Notes under the pieces: model-generated
Database searches by the model: none
The model's input: the letters and a program-made list of their open reading frames with translations, nothing else
Told to the model about the DNA's origin: nothing
NCBI GenBank assembly: GCA_049589355.1
Contig: JBAWAP010000110.1
Location: 1 to 10,184, forward strand
Reading direction: 5' to 3'
DNA length: 10,184 nt
Source of the DNA: JBAWAP01 sp049589355
GTDB taxonomy: Bacteria; Chloroflexota; Anaerolineae; VGOG01
Shown: positions 1 to 6,497 of the stretch, piece by piece
Numbering within the stretch: the stretch's first letter is position 1
Layout: each line of letters opens with the position of its first letter
Translations under genes and position numbers: made by a program

Positions 1-124
1 CCTAGTCCGCTGCTCCAACGGCGACGACCGGCACTGAAAACTGCGAAATACGCACTTGACCAAGGTCACAACGGACTGCCAGGGCCGCTGGACTAGGGTC
101 CAGCGGGAGCGGCTGAGCAGTTAC
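1..124. mobile_element. Partial MITE-like element, right end only
   Basis: The 14 bases at 111-124 (GGCTGAGCAGTTAC) match exactly the right terminal repeat of the complete elements ending at 7726 and 8996. No left mate is in view, so the element either starts before the window or is a solo end. Its visible interior is unlike the other copies, but contains an inverted pair CCTAGTCC (1-8) and GGACTAGG (90-97). It ends 35 bases before the start codon of the metallopeptidase gene. Assignment rests on the terminal repeat alone; the left boundary is unknown. Confidence 0.5.
57..68. promoter_or_regulatory. Short inverted repeat TGACC-AA-GGTCA
   Basis: A perfect 5-bp inverted repeat with a 2-base centre lies about 90 bases before the metallopeptidase start. 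A -35-like TTGACC overlaps it (56-61), but there is no convincing -10 box at 16-18 bases. It could be an operator half-site pair or part of the partial mobile element. Weak evidence. Confidence 0.2.
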
Positions 125-158
125 AAAGATAGACGATGAGCGACGAAAGGTGCTGAGA

Positions 159-1397
159 ATGCTCAAGAGGGCAATAAAGATAGTTTTCGGAATCCTCCTC
201 CTTTTGGCTTTACTTCATACTAGCGTTATCCCCCCTTATCGGGCCTTCGACTACGGAGTCGGCGCGGTGGTGGCTGGCTATCAGTTCAGCTTCGCCAAGT
301 GGGAAGTTGGAGCCATCGCTCGGAAGCTCGATAAGATGTTGACCAGCCCGCCAGGGAGCTTGAGCGAGGAGGAGAAAAAGGCCATTGTCCTCGATTATCT
401 CTCCCTGGTCCAGCGGATCGGTCAATTGGAACAGAGCATCCAACAAACCTACAGCACTGCAGAGGAGAATCCAGCCGCAGTTACGCTGCCCTTGCGCCAG
501 GAGCTGGAGGAGTTGAGACAACGCCAGGCAGAAAAGCAAGGACAGGTTGAGGCTATCCTGGAGGAACAAATAACCCGAACTCTGTTCTCTCAAGATCTAG
601 ACACCCTAAGGGTCGTCTGGCCTCCGGTCAAGTTCCAGTTCGAGAGATTGCCTCTCTACCTGGTGATCTCACCCCGCCAGGAGATACGCGTGAAGAAAGG
701 GGTCTATCTCGAACATGGTTTGGGCTTGGACATACGAGAGGCCATCGAGGATGAGATTGACGACACTCTTGATGTATCCGCGCTAACCGTAGGCATCGGT
801 GGATTATCGGCCTACCCAACCATGATAATGGAAGTGGCCTCTTTGGATTTTGTCGTCAAGGCCACTGCCCACGAGTGGGTTCACGGGTACTTGTTCTTCA
901 GGCCTTTGGGGTGGCACTACGATGACAGCCCTCAAATGAGAACCATCAACGAGACGGTGGCTTCTATCGTTGGTGACGAGGTTGGCGATCTGGTCATCCG
1001 CCGCTTCTATCCCGAACTGGCCCCTCCTGTCGAGATGGGTGAGGAACAGCTCCAGCCGGAGCCAGCCGAATCCGAGTTTAACCGCGAGATGAGGCAGATC
1101 CGATTGACAGTGAATGAAATGCTAGCTCAGAGCGATGTGGAGGGGGCTGAGGAGTACATGGAGGAGCGACGTCATTTCCTCGTTTCCCAGGGCTACTACA
1201 TCAGGAAGCTAAATCAAGCCTACTTCGCCTTTTATGGCTCCTACGCCACCAGCCCCATCTCCGTGGACCCCATTGGGGAGGCATTGCAGAGGCTGCGACG
1301 AGAGCGCGCTTCCCTCAAGGAATTCGTGGACACCGTGGCTGCCATGACCAGCGATGAAGACCTATGGCGAACTCTGGATGAGCGGGCTCCATACTGA
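159..1397 (+). CDS. Membrane-anchored HEXXH metallopeptidase-like protein
   Basis: A 412-residue protein. Residues about 5-23 form a single N-terminal membrane segment (or uncleaved signal anchor). Residues about 65-145 are rich in Glu, Gln, Arg and Leu and look like a coiled coil. The core carries HEWVH at 238-242 and NETVA with Glu265, i.e. HEXXH, 22 residues, then a third-ligand Glu, the gluzincin zinc-site layout. A later KLNQAYFAFYGSYA segment (about 349-362) recalls the LNNA-type segment of predicted bacterial aminopeptidases (COG4324/PF10023); that match is from memory and tentative. The catalytic part should lie outside the cytoplasm. The ATG at 159 is preferred over GTG at 150 because GAAAGG (145-150) is then a ribosome binding site 8 bases upstream. 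It converges on the next gene through a shared terminator. Substrate unknown. Confidence 0.75.
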   Translation: MLKRAIKIVFGILLLLALLHTSVIPPYRAFDYGVGAVVAGYQFSFAKWEVGAIARKLDKMLTSPPGSLSEEEKKAIVLDYLSLVQRIGQLEQSIQQTYSTAEENPAAVTLPLRQELEELRQRQAEKQGQVEAILEEQITRTLFSQDLDTLRVVWPPVKFQFERLPLYLVISPRQEIRVKKGVYLEHGLGLDIREAIEDEIDDTLDVSALTVGIGGLSAYPTMIMEVASLDFVVKATAHEWVHGYLFFRPLGWHYDDSPQMRTINETVASIVGDEVGDLVIRRFYPELAPPVEMGEEQLQPEPAESEFNREMRQIRLTVNEMLAQSDVEGAEEYMEERRHFLVSQGYYIRKLNQAYFAFYGSYATSPISVDPIGEALQRLRRERASLKEFVDTVAAMTSDEDLWRTLDERAPY

Positions 1398-1425
1398 CAT
1401 CAGCGGGCTATGCGTGAGATGCAGC

Positions 1426-1460
1426 AAAAAGCCACCAGGGGTTTCCCCCTGGTGGCTTTT
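1426..1460. terminator. Bidirectional rho-independent terminator
   Basis: A perfect 11-bp stem (GCCACCAGGGG at 1431-1441 with CCCCTGGTGGC at 1446-1456, 4-base loop) is flanked by five A on the left and four T on the right, so it has a U-tract on both strands. It sits between the convergent genes ending at 1397 (+) and 1479 (-) and probably ends both transcripts. An outer GCAGC/GCTGC pair (1421-1425, 1464-1468) could extend it. Confidence 0.9.
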
Positions 1461-1478
1461 GTGGCTGCGATGACAGGA

Positions 1479-4367
1479 CTACAGCGGGAAGTTGACGATA
1501 CGCACCTCACATGGCTTGACGTCATCAACGGACTTGATCATCGCTCCGACTCCGATCTCGAGATCGTTATTCGTAGTGAAGTCGAAGTCGGGATACTTGT
1601 CATGGCCGACATCGAAGCGGCAGACACCGTACTCATCGGTCAGTTTCGTATCCAGTATCTTCCCCATGCCGTCGGTGTAGAGGGTGCACGTCGCGCCCGG
1701 CAGGAGGGGTTCGCCAAGATCGAGCTGGTTGTTATTGTTGATGTCGTTCCAGACCACGCCGCTGACCTCGGCCCAGCAGTTCAAGGCGATCCAGTCTGGA
1801 TCGGTGGAGTGGTTGGTGTCGGTGAAGAAATAGGTCTCGCCGCACGTAAGTCCCTCGAACTTGTGGGTATGGGTGACGACGTCGTAGCCATCCTTCGAGA
1901 TGGTGAGGGTGATGTCCACATCCTTGGGCAGTTCCTGGGTGAAGTGGAAGTAGCCCGCCGCGTTCGTGGCGGTAATCGTCACCCCATCGTCACAGGTGTC
2001 GGGATACGCCGTCCAATTGGCGGTGACGGTAGCGTCCTTGATCGGGGGAGCACCATCCTCAGGCGTGGCAACCCACTGCTTCACCGTGCCGTACCAGGTG
2101 TTGGTGTCGCAGATCAGGCCGAAGTCGAGCACTTTGTCTTCGCCACAGTGCAGACACACGTCCCGGTAGGAGCACAGGAAGTCCTCCAGCGACGCCGTAA
2201 CCGTGTAGCAGGTCCCGGCGGGCTCGAGGGTTCCGAAGGTGACGATGTCCTCGATCTCGTACATGCCTCCAGGCCCGGTCGTACCTATAGCGTCCTTGTA
2301 CGTGTACTCCCACCTCATGGTAAGCGGGTTGTACCAGTACTCAGCCTTGCCACCGGGAACAGTCACCGTGACCCCGTCGAGGAGTGTCATCAAGTTGGCG
2401 TCCCGGACCGTGCCCAGGAGGTCGGCGTCGCAGAGCTTATCCCCTGTTGAGTACGGGATGCCCTCGTAGACGTTGATGGTATCACCGGCGATGCCGCCGA
2501 CGCCCTCATCCACCACTATCACGGAAGGCATGATGGGCTCGTTGTCCGCGTGGCCATCGTTGTCTTTGTCGCAGAGCTGCTCCACCTCTTCCGGCTCGAT
2601 TATCACCTTGGCTGCGCCGATGTAGCCGGGGTACAAGCAACCGACGTTGTCCAGGTCAATTAGCTTGACGTGCTTAGGCTGGAGCCAAGGGATCTGAAGC
2701 TCACACAGAAGGACCCCGGTCTCGTCTTTGAACCAGATCTTAGGCCTGATCTTGTTGCAGTTGGAGTTGTTGCGGATCGCGATCATCGAGGTCCACGGGG
2801 TGTACATGTTACTAGCGTCTTTGGCCATGAAGGGAAGGGCAATCTCGTCTACCCACACCTTTTGGGAGTATGGATGGGCATTGTAGCTACCCGCTTTGGC
2901 ATCCAACTGCGTTGTGAAAGGGTCATCCGCTTTCTTCAGGTCTACCACAGCGAAGATGGGCTGGGCAGGCGTCACTTCGCCAGGGAAGGATACCTGATCG
3001 TGCGATTGGATCTCGGCTGCTCCTACGTAGTTGAAGCCGAGGTCATAGACCGGCGGTAGGTAAAAGGTGGTGGAACCTGGGGGGCAGACCCAGTCGGCGA
3101 GGAAGAGGATCTCATCGCCACTGTTGTCCATGAAGTCCACGGTCACGAAAGTGCGCTGGCCAGTGCGGCTCAGGTTCTGCACCTGGATGCTGGCCTCCCA
3201 GCCGCTCCACTCGCGGAAGATGAGGTCCGCGTAGACAAGCGTGTCCGTGACGATTTGTGAGTCTCTGACCTCCACTTTGGGCCGAGCCCGATAGGTCAGT
3301 AGAGTACCCGGATCCGGGCCGCCGGGGCAAGGTAGTTCGAAGGTCGTCTGGTCAACGATGATGCCCAGGGGCACCTCGGCCGAGATATGAGCCGAGCCCA
3401 GCCAGTAACATGAAATCGCACCTACATCGCTGCACGGCACCTTCACCCGCACGGCCTCACCTGGCGCCAACTGCTCGATGTGCTGTTTATAGACGGTGTA
3501 ACAGCTTCCTTGCTCCAGGTAGTCTATCCATACCGAGGTACACAATTGGCCTGAGTTCTGGATAGTTAACTCTGTATCCAGTCCGTTGTAGCCCTTCATG
3601 ACGTAGGGGGCATAGTATTCGTACGGAGGATCCGCGCCCTCCATGTCTTCCGAGATGCCAGTATAGGTGCTGGAGACAAAGGTGCCGTAGTCATTGGGCC
3701 CGTAGCGGGTCACCGTAACGGCTAAGTCTTCTCCTGGGGCTGGCCCCCAGGTCATCGCTGGCCTGCCTTCCAGGTCAAACTTGATCCCGTCACCGTTCGC
3801 CCACTCTTTCTCCCATTCCAACCACCTATGGGTGTTGCCCTGCGCCCAGGCTGCATCATCACAAGCCTCCTGGAATGCATCGGCTCTGACCGAGTAGATT
3901 ATGCCCGACCGGACCCCTTCCTTGATCTGGCCTCTCAGGGTCCAAAGGGCATTTTCGGGGATCAAAGCGCAGTAGTGGACAATAGGCCCTGGAGCGTTGG
4001 ATGGACACAGTTCGGAGTATTCTCCCCATCCGAAGAAGATCGCTCCGGTATCCTCGTCCCCCACGTTCTGCACCTGGATCCAGGTCTCCCAATAGTTATC
4101 CTGCACACAGTCTTCACAGTTGGCCTCGCATGCTGCACACTCGTCATAGTCATAGCGAGGGGAATAGTGATCACAGAGATCTTCGCAAGCGTCACAGGTA
4201 TCTGTGCAGATACCGAGCGCGTCTCCTACGTCTATGCGAGGGATCTGGATCCTAACTCCGGGCGTCGGGTCGGCTGCTACGGTGTTGACCGTCATCAGGC
4301 CCACTACCACTCCCAGCACCAATACTCCCAGTGCCAGGCCCAATATAGACCAATGCTTCTTCCTCAT
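1479..4367 (-). CDS. Large secreted multidomain surface protein
   Basis: A 962-residue exported protein. Residues 1-32 are a signal peptide (MRKKHW, hydrophobic 8-30, likely cut after TVAA). Residues 54-87 hold eight Cys (54, 58, 61, 65, 77, 80, 84, 87), a candidate disulfide hairpin. Four related beta-type repeats follow, at about 95-165, 262-345, 386-476 and 523-622; each opens with an I-x-V-Q-N-like strand, and repeats 2-4 also have a G(A/S)A-type strand and close with I-x-V-D. DKDNDGHADNE (600-610) resembles a calcium loop. Two carboxypeptidase-regulatory-like folds (about 651-752, 758-850) and a C-terminal SdrD_B-like domain (about 868-960, VVWNDINNNNQLDLGEP) complete it. No LPXTG-type sorting signal is visible, so it may be released or held non-covalently. 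The ATG at 4367 is chosen over the upstream in-frame start at 4439: it follows AAAGGAGG and precedes the signal peptide. Function unknown; adhesion or a cell-surface scaffold is inference. Confidence 0.88.
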   Translation of the reverse strand: MRKKHWSILGLALGVLVLGVVVGLMTVNTVAADPTPGVRIQIPRIDVGDALGICTDTCDACEDLCDHYSPRYDYDECAACEANCEDCVQDNYWETWIQVQNVGDEDTGAIFFGWGEYSELCPSNAPGPIVHYCALIPENALWTLRGQIKEGVRSGIIYSVRADAFQEACDDAAWAQGNTHRWLEWEKEWANGDGIKFDLEGRPAMTWGPAPGEDLAVTVTRYGPNDYGTFVSSTYTGISEDMEGADPPYEYYAPYVMKGYNGLDTELTIQNSGQLCTSVWIDYLEQGSCYTVYKQHIEQLAPGEAVRVKVPCSDVGAISCYWLGSAHISAEVPLGIIVDQTTFELPCPGGPDPGTLLTYRARPKVEVRDSQIVTDTLVYADLIFREWSGWEASIQVQNLSRTGQRTFVTVDFMDNSGDEILFLADWVCPPGSTTFYLPPVYDLGFNYVGAAEIQSHDQVSFPGEVTPAQPIFAVVDLKKADDPFTTQLDAKAGSYNAHPYSQKVWVDEIALPFMAKDASNMYTPWTSMIAIRNNSNCNKIRPKIWFKDETGVLLCELQIPWLQPKHVKLIDLDNVGCLYPGYIGAAKVIIEPEEVEQLCDKDNDGHADNEPIMPSVIVVDEGVGGIAGDTINVYEGIPYSTGDKLCDADLLGTVRDANLMTLLDGVTVTVPGGKAEYWYNPLTMRWEYTYKDAIGTTGPGGMYEIEDIVTFGTLEPAGTCYTVTASLEDFLCSYRDVCLHCGEDKVLDFGLICDTNTWYGTVKQWVATPEDGAPPIKDATVTANWTAYPDTCDDGVTITATNAAGYFHFTQELPKDVDITLTISKDGYDVVTHTHKFEGLTCGETYFFTDTNHSTDPDWIALNCWAEVSGVVWNDINNNNQLDLGEPLLPGATCTLYTDGMGKILDTKLTDEYGVCRFDVGHDKYPDFDFTTNNDLEIGVGAMIKSVDDVKPCEVRIVNFPL

Positions 4368-4375
4368 GTTTCGAG

Positions 4376-4383
4376 CCTCCTTT
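4376..4383 (-). promoter_or_regulatory. Ribosome binding site deciding the surface-protein start
   Basis: On the minus strand AAAGGAGG lies about 8 bases before the ATG at 4367. It decides against the 24-residue N-terminal extension that begins at 4439, since that extension would bury the signal peptide. A small hairpin (GCGGCT/AGCCGC, 4412-4417 and 4425-4430) lies further upstream in the presumed leader. Confidence 0.75.
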
Positions 4384-4568
4384 TTGATTTTGAGATGGTT
4401 TTTAATGATCGGCGGCTTAGTTTTAGCCGCAATTCGCAATTACCCACTCGGTGGCCCGGAGTCGTACCCCGGATTTGAGCCCCAATATGACCGATTCAGG
4501 CCGCCGGAGTACTCCAGCGTATCAAGTGAGTAGCTACTACAATTCTAAAGAGAGGGCACTAGATCGTC

Positions 4569-4739
4569 TTAGGTTATCCTGACGCTCCTCGGGCAAAGGT
4601 CGCCCTCAATTATGCCTGCTCGATCGCCCTCGATTATCCCGACGCTCCTGAAAGAGGCGAGGCCCTCACTCAGATTGACGCTTAACAAGAGGCCAAGGAT
4701 CAGCGCCAGGCTAAAAATGAACCAAAGTGGCCTTTTCAT
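4569..4739 (-). CDS. Small secreted or membrane peptide with GIIEGD repeats (candidate)
   Basis: A 56-residue frame: MKRPLWFIFSLALILGLLLS is a basic start and hydrophobic stretch typical of a signal peptide or membrane anchor, then a short tail holds GIIEGDRA and GIIEGDLC in tandem and ends PRSVRIT. A ribosome binding site CGAGGAG lies about 10 bases upstream, inside the end of the tiny frame before it. I do not recognise a family. In its favour are a start, binding site and signal-like segment in the right order. Against it are its size and the repeat-rich DNA. It is on the same strand as the surface protein, 201 bases upstream of it, so co-transcription is possible. Confidence 0.45.
   Translation of the reverse strand: MKRPLWFIFSLALILGLLLSVNLSEGLASFRSVGIIEGDRAGIIEGDLCPRSVRIT
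4594..4629. repeat. Direct repeat copy A (36 bp)
   Basis: Bases 4594-4629 match 4759-4794 at 35 of 36 positions (the difference is G4599 versus A4764), 165 bases apart. On the minus strand both copies encode GDRAGIIEGDLC in the two small frames. A shorter related pair, TTATCCTGACGCTCCT and TTATCCCGACGCTCCT, lies at about 4574 and 4634. Confidence 0.85.
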
Positions 4740-4745
4740 TTTCCA

Positions 4746-4796
4746 TTATCTCCTCGCACAAAGATCGCCCTCAATTATGCCTGCTCGATCGCCCAT
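4746..4796 (-). CDS. 16-residue leader-like ORF (candidate)
   Basis: The frame MGDRAGIIEGDLCARR starts 9 bases after AAAGGAGG (a strong binding site) and stops 6 bases before the start of the 56-residue frame. Twelve residues, GDRAGIIEGDLC, are identical to the tail of that next protein, so one arose from the other by duplication. The overlap of its 3' end with the next gene's binding site is the layout of translational coupling or of a leader peptide. Whether it is translated is unproven. Confidence 0.3.
   Translation of the reverse strand: MGDRAGIIEGDLCARR
4759..4794. repeat. Direct repeat copy B (36 bp)
   Basis: Second copy of the 36-bp repeat described at 4594-4629. Here it is fused to a strong ribosome binding site and ATG on the minus strand, giving the 16-residue frame. 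Confidence 0.85.
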
Positions 4797-4883
4797 TTTC
4801 CGTTACCTCCTTTATGATTTGTAGATGACCCCCGATTGGCTGATAAAGTCCGATTGATCATAAACGCCCCCTTTCCAGGAAAC

Positions 4884-4896
4884 TGCCAACTTGGCA
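4884..4896. promoter_or_regulatory. Perfect palindrome TGCCAAcTTGGCA
   Basis: A 6-bp perfect inverted repeat around one base, just beyond the stop of the 72-residue gene (4907) and upstream of the two small minus-strand frames (4796). The size and symmetry suit a dimeric regulator's operator. It has no T-run, so it is a poor terminator. No regulator gene is adjacent. Confidence 0.3.
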
Positions 4897-4906
4897 CTCC
4901 GTCTGA

Positions 4907-5125
4907 TCAGGCGATGTATTTCCTTCTGTTCCAAGCAATGCCAAAACCGTTACATTGTTCGCGAATAAAACCGACCAGGTTTTCCATGCCATTGAAATAT
5001 TTCCTCTGCCCAGTTTGGATGTTTTCGACACTGCCGCGCCACTCAGGATTTTCGTCCTCCATCTCCCGGGGCTCTTCCCAAATACGGATAAAGAAGGACA
5101 CATACTTTCGTTGCTGAAGCGTCAT
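4907..5125 (-). CDS. Small conserved-looking cytoplasmic protein of unknown function
   Basis: A 72-residue protein without signal or membrane segment. The pattern FFIRIWEEPREME, then WRGSVENIQTGQRKYF, then a helix with L-x-x-F-I (MENLVGFIREQ) resembles small uncharacterised proteins I recall from Chloroflexota and Cyanobacteria (R-I-W, W-R-G-x-(I/V)-E, G-x-R-x-Y-F). No function is known to me. The ATG at 5125 follows AAAGGAG by 7-8 bases; an in-frame GTG at 5143 overlaps that site and is rejected. The tail after residue 58 (NGFGIAWNRRKYIA) looks less family-like and could be strain-specific. It appears to be a single gene, with a possible -10 box at 5177-5182. Confidence 0.65.
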   Translation of the reverse strand: MTLQQRKYVSFFIRIWEEPREMEDENPEWRGSVENIQTGQRKYFNGMENLVGFIREQCNGFGIAWNRRKYIA

Positions 5126-5176
5126 GCTTTCTCTCCTTTCCACGGCAAATAGAAAACTGCATCAATTTTCAACTGT

Positions 5177-5182
5177 AGTATA
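5177..5182 (-). promoter_or_regulatory. Possible -10 box for the 72-residue gene
   Basis: TATACT on the minus strand lies about 52 bases before the start codon, leaving a leader of about 45 bases. No good -35 box exists at 16-18 bases (ACAGAT is the best), so this is only suggestive. Confidence 0.25.
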
Positions 5183-5270
5183 CAAAATGGGCATCAATAA
5201 TCTGTTAGAGAGGCGTCAGGGAAACGTCAGCGCGCCTTAGAATTTGCCTGAATTTAAAGGCCCGCATTGA

Positions 5271-5356
5271 TGTGAGCGGCTACGCCGTTCGCCTGAGCCC
5301 TCGGCGTGATGCTTCGACAGTGAGCTCAGCCAAACCGCTAGGGCCGAAGGCTCACA
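5271..5356. repeat. Imperfect palindromic repeat, 86 bp
   Basis: The outer arms TGTGAGC (5271-5277) and GCTCACA (5350-5356) are perfect. Inside them CTACGCCGTTCGCCTGAGC pairs imperfectly with the complement of 5324-5340, and CTGAGC/GCTCAG (5293-5298, 5324-5329) closes the inner stem. It looks like a dispersed palindromic element. No target duplication is visible. The rest of 5144-5449 shows nothing else I can name. Confidence 0.55.
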
Positions 5357-5449
5357 GCAAATCCTTTACACGACGGATGGCCGAAGTGCGAACTTCAGAC
5401 CGAGAGGGAGGGGAGAACGCTTACGACTGGATTTCTAGATCAACTGCCA

Positions 5450-5478
5450 TTGACGAGACTGGGATGGCATAGTATAAT
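5450..5478 (+). promoter_or_regulatory. Consensus sigma-70-type promoter
   Basis: TTGACG (5450-5455), a 17-base spacer and TATAAT (5473-5478) make a near-perfect housekeeping promoter; transcription should start near 5485. The first start codon with a clear binding site downstream is at 5745, about 260 bases on, past a mobile element inserted at 5590. Either it drives the 5745 gene through a long leader, or it once drove something now separated, or it makes an untranslated RNA. A hairpin (CTTCGG 5495-5500, CTGAAG 5508-5513) lies near the expected 5' end. Confidence 0.65.
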
Positions 5479-5589
5479 AGGATTGGAGCTCTATCTTCGG
5501 ACATGTGCTGAAGTCCCATCTATCAGGTGGACGCAAGGAATGTAGAGAGAGCTTGGATAACTGGCAGTCTTACCTCTATTACATCAGGG

Positions 5590-5725
5590 GTAACTGCTCA
5601 GCCCGTGTCATTGCGAGGAGCGTTTCCTTCGACTTCGCTCAGGACAAGTTTTGCGACGAAGCAATCTCCTCCTTGCGGCTTGGGGATTGCTTCGCTTCGC
5701 TCGCAATGACAGCCTAAGTAGTCAC
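5590..5725. mobile_element. MITE-like element, IS66-type ends, copy 1 (136 bp)
   Basis: The left end is GTAACTGCTCAGCC; the right end is the complement of GTGACTACTTAGGC. Inside are TGTCATTGCGAG (5606-5617) and its inverse (5700-5711). Flanks CATCAGGG (5582-5589) and CATCAGAG (5726-5733) match at 7 of 8 bases, a target duplication. It is the reverse-oriented sister of the copy at 8885-8996, differing mainly by a 24-bp insertion (about 5626-5648 plus one T). The right-hand duplication supplies part of the ribosome binding site of the gene at 5745. The open frames read through it are non-genic. Confidence 0.85.
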
Positions 5726-5744
5726 CATCAGAGGAAGGTATACC

Positions 5745-6344
5745 ATGGACTATGAGCACACGCAAAGGTCCCCTTGGTTCTGGATGCTTCTCGCGCTTGG
5801 CGCATTGAGCCTAGTCACCACGTGGTCTGCGTGGTCTGTCTCGCACCAAACTGCGCCAGTCCTGATTTCTACAGGGATCGCTATCACGCTTTTTGGGGGT
5901 ACGGGGCTTTGTTTTGGCAGCCTGACTGTACGCGACGAAGGGCAGTGGTTGGCCGTCAGGTTCGGCCCTCTTCCAGTGTTCCGGACAAGGATCGCGTACT
6001 CCACGATTACTGGAGTCGAGGTGGCGCGTTCCGACATCCTGGACGGGTGGGGAATACACTGGATCCCAGGCCGAGGTCTCATCTACAACTTATGGGGCTT
6101 TGACTGCGTGAGAATACAGGTGGGAAAGAAAACTGTTCGGGTCGGTACAGATGATGTTGAGGGTTTGGTCAGCTTCTTGAGGACCAAGATTCACAGGGTG
6201 ACCAAAGGCTCAGGACAGGTTTCCCTCCACACAGCTACTCAGCACATGGGCCTTTGTCATCGGCACCACAACGAAAGCAACCTTACTGAGGAACTGGAGT
6301 CTGGCGAATTTTTGAGATACCGCATCTTGGGTTCAATACTTTGA
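5745..6344 (+). CDS. Small membrane protein with PH-like domain
   Basis: A 199-residue protein. Two hydrophobic segments at about 11-31 and 37-58 suggest a membrane hairpin. The following part (about 60-148: LTVRDEGQWLAVRFGPLP, then I-x-Y-S-x-I-T-G-V-E-V, DGWGIHWIPGRGLIYNLWG, then VRVGTDDVEGLVSFL) resembles membrane-linked bacterial PH-like proteins, in which a W-G-I-R stretch and a G-T-D-D-P-E stretch are common. Residues about 150-199 are polar, His- and Glu-rich and do not look like that family; the ancestral protein may have ended near residue 150. The ATG follows GAGGAAGG by 6 bases, partly made by the insertion's target duplication. Function unknown. Confidence 0.6.
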   Translation: MDYEHTQRSPWFWMLLALGALSLVTTWSAWSVSHQTAPVLISTGIAITLFGGTGLCFGSLTVRDEGQWLAVRFGPLPVFRTRIAYSTITGVEVARSDILDGWGIHWIPGRGLIYNLWGFDCVRIQVGKKTVRVGTDDVEGLVSFLRTKIHRVTKGSGQVSLHTATQHMGLCHRHHNESNLTEELESGEFLRYRILGSIL

Positions 6345-6363
6345 AAAACACAAGATATGGCGC

Positions 6364-6422
6364 TCGTAGTAGCGACTTCAGTCGCTCCCGGCACGCTTGG
6401 ACGACTAAAGTCGTCACTACGA
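6364..6422. repeat. Palindromic repeat (CGTAGTAGCGACTTCAGTCG type)
   Basis: TCGTAGTAGCGACTTCAGTC on the left is mirrored by the complement of GACTAAAGTCGTCACTACGA on the right, with a short GC-rich centre, giving a long imperfect hairpin. Similar repeats are dispersed in several bacterial genomes (from memory). It fills most of the gap between two plus-strand genes. It has no T-run of its own, though six A follow it on the plus strand. Confidence 0.7.
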
Positions 6423-6480
6423 ACAAAAAACGCCAATGTCCAGTGAGGAATAGCATAGACGCTGCGTCAGCGACGTGTTA

Positions 6481-6488
6481 AGGAGGAG
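6481..6488 (+). promoter_or_regulatory. Ribosome binding site for a GTG start
   Basis: AGGAGGAG precedes the GTG at 6498 by about 9-11 bases. No in-frame ATG lies before the signal peptide, so the GTG is the likely start. Confidence 0.7.
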
Positions 6489-6497
6489 AAGATAAAC

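Noticed and set aside
150..158. GTG start for the metallopeptidase
   Set aside because: It overlaps the GAAAGG binding site that fits the ATG at 159 at a spacing of 8.
1410..2450. Long plus-strand frame (346 codons) opposite the surface-protein gene
   Set aside because: It is antisense to a protein with a clear signal peptide and domains; its composition (Val/Gly/Arg-rich) is that of a shadow frame, and it begins inside the terminator.
4594..4794. Repeats at 4594 and 4759 as a CRISPR array or replication iterons
   Set aside because: Only two 36-bp copies, 165 bases apart, with no regular spacing and no cas or rep gene; they code in the same way within two small frames.
5272..5472. Possible 66-codon gene from a GTG at 5272
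   Set aside because: It starts inside a palindromic repeat, has no binding site and overlaps the promoter at 5450.
5485..5589. Known RNA classes (tRNA, tmRNA, RNase P, SRP RNA, 6S) in the promoter-led stretch
   Set aside because: None of their conserved sequence blocks is visible; only an unnamed transcript can be proposed.
5505..5717. Plus-strand frames through 5505-5717
   Set aside because: They read through the mobile element; the encoded peptide is the common artefact of such palindromic repeats.
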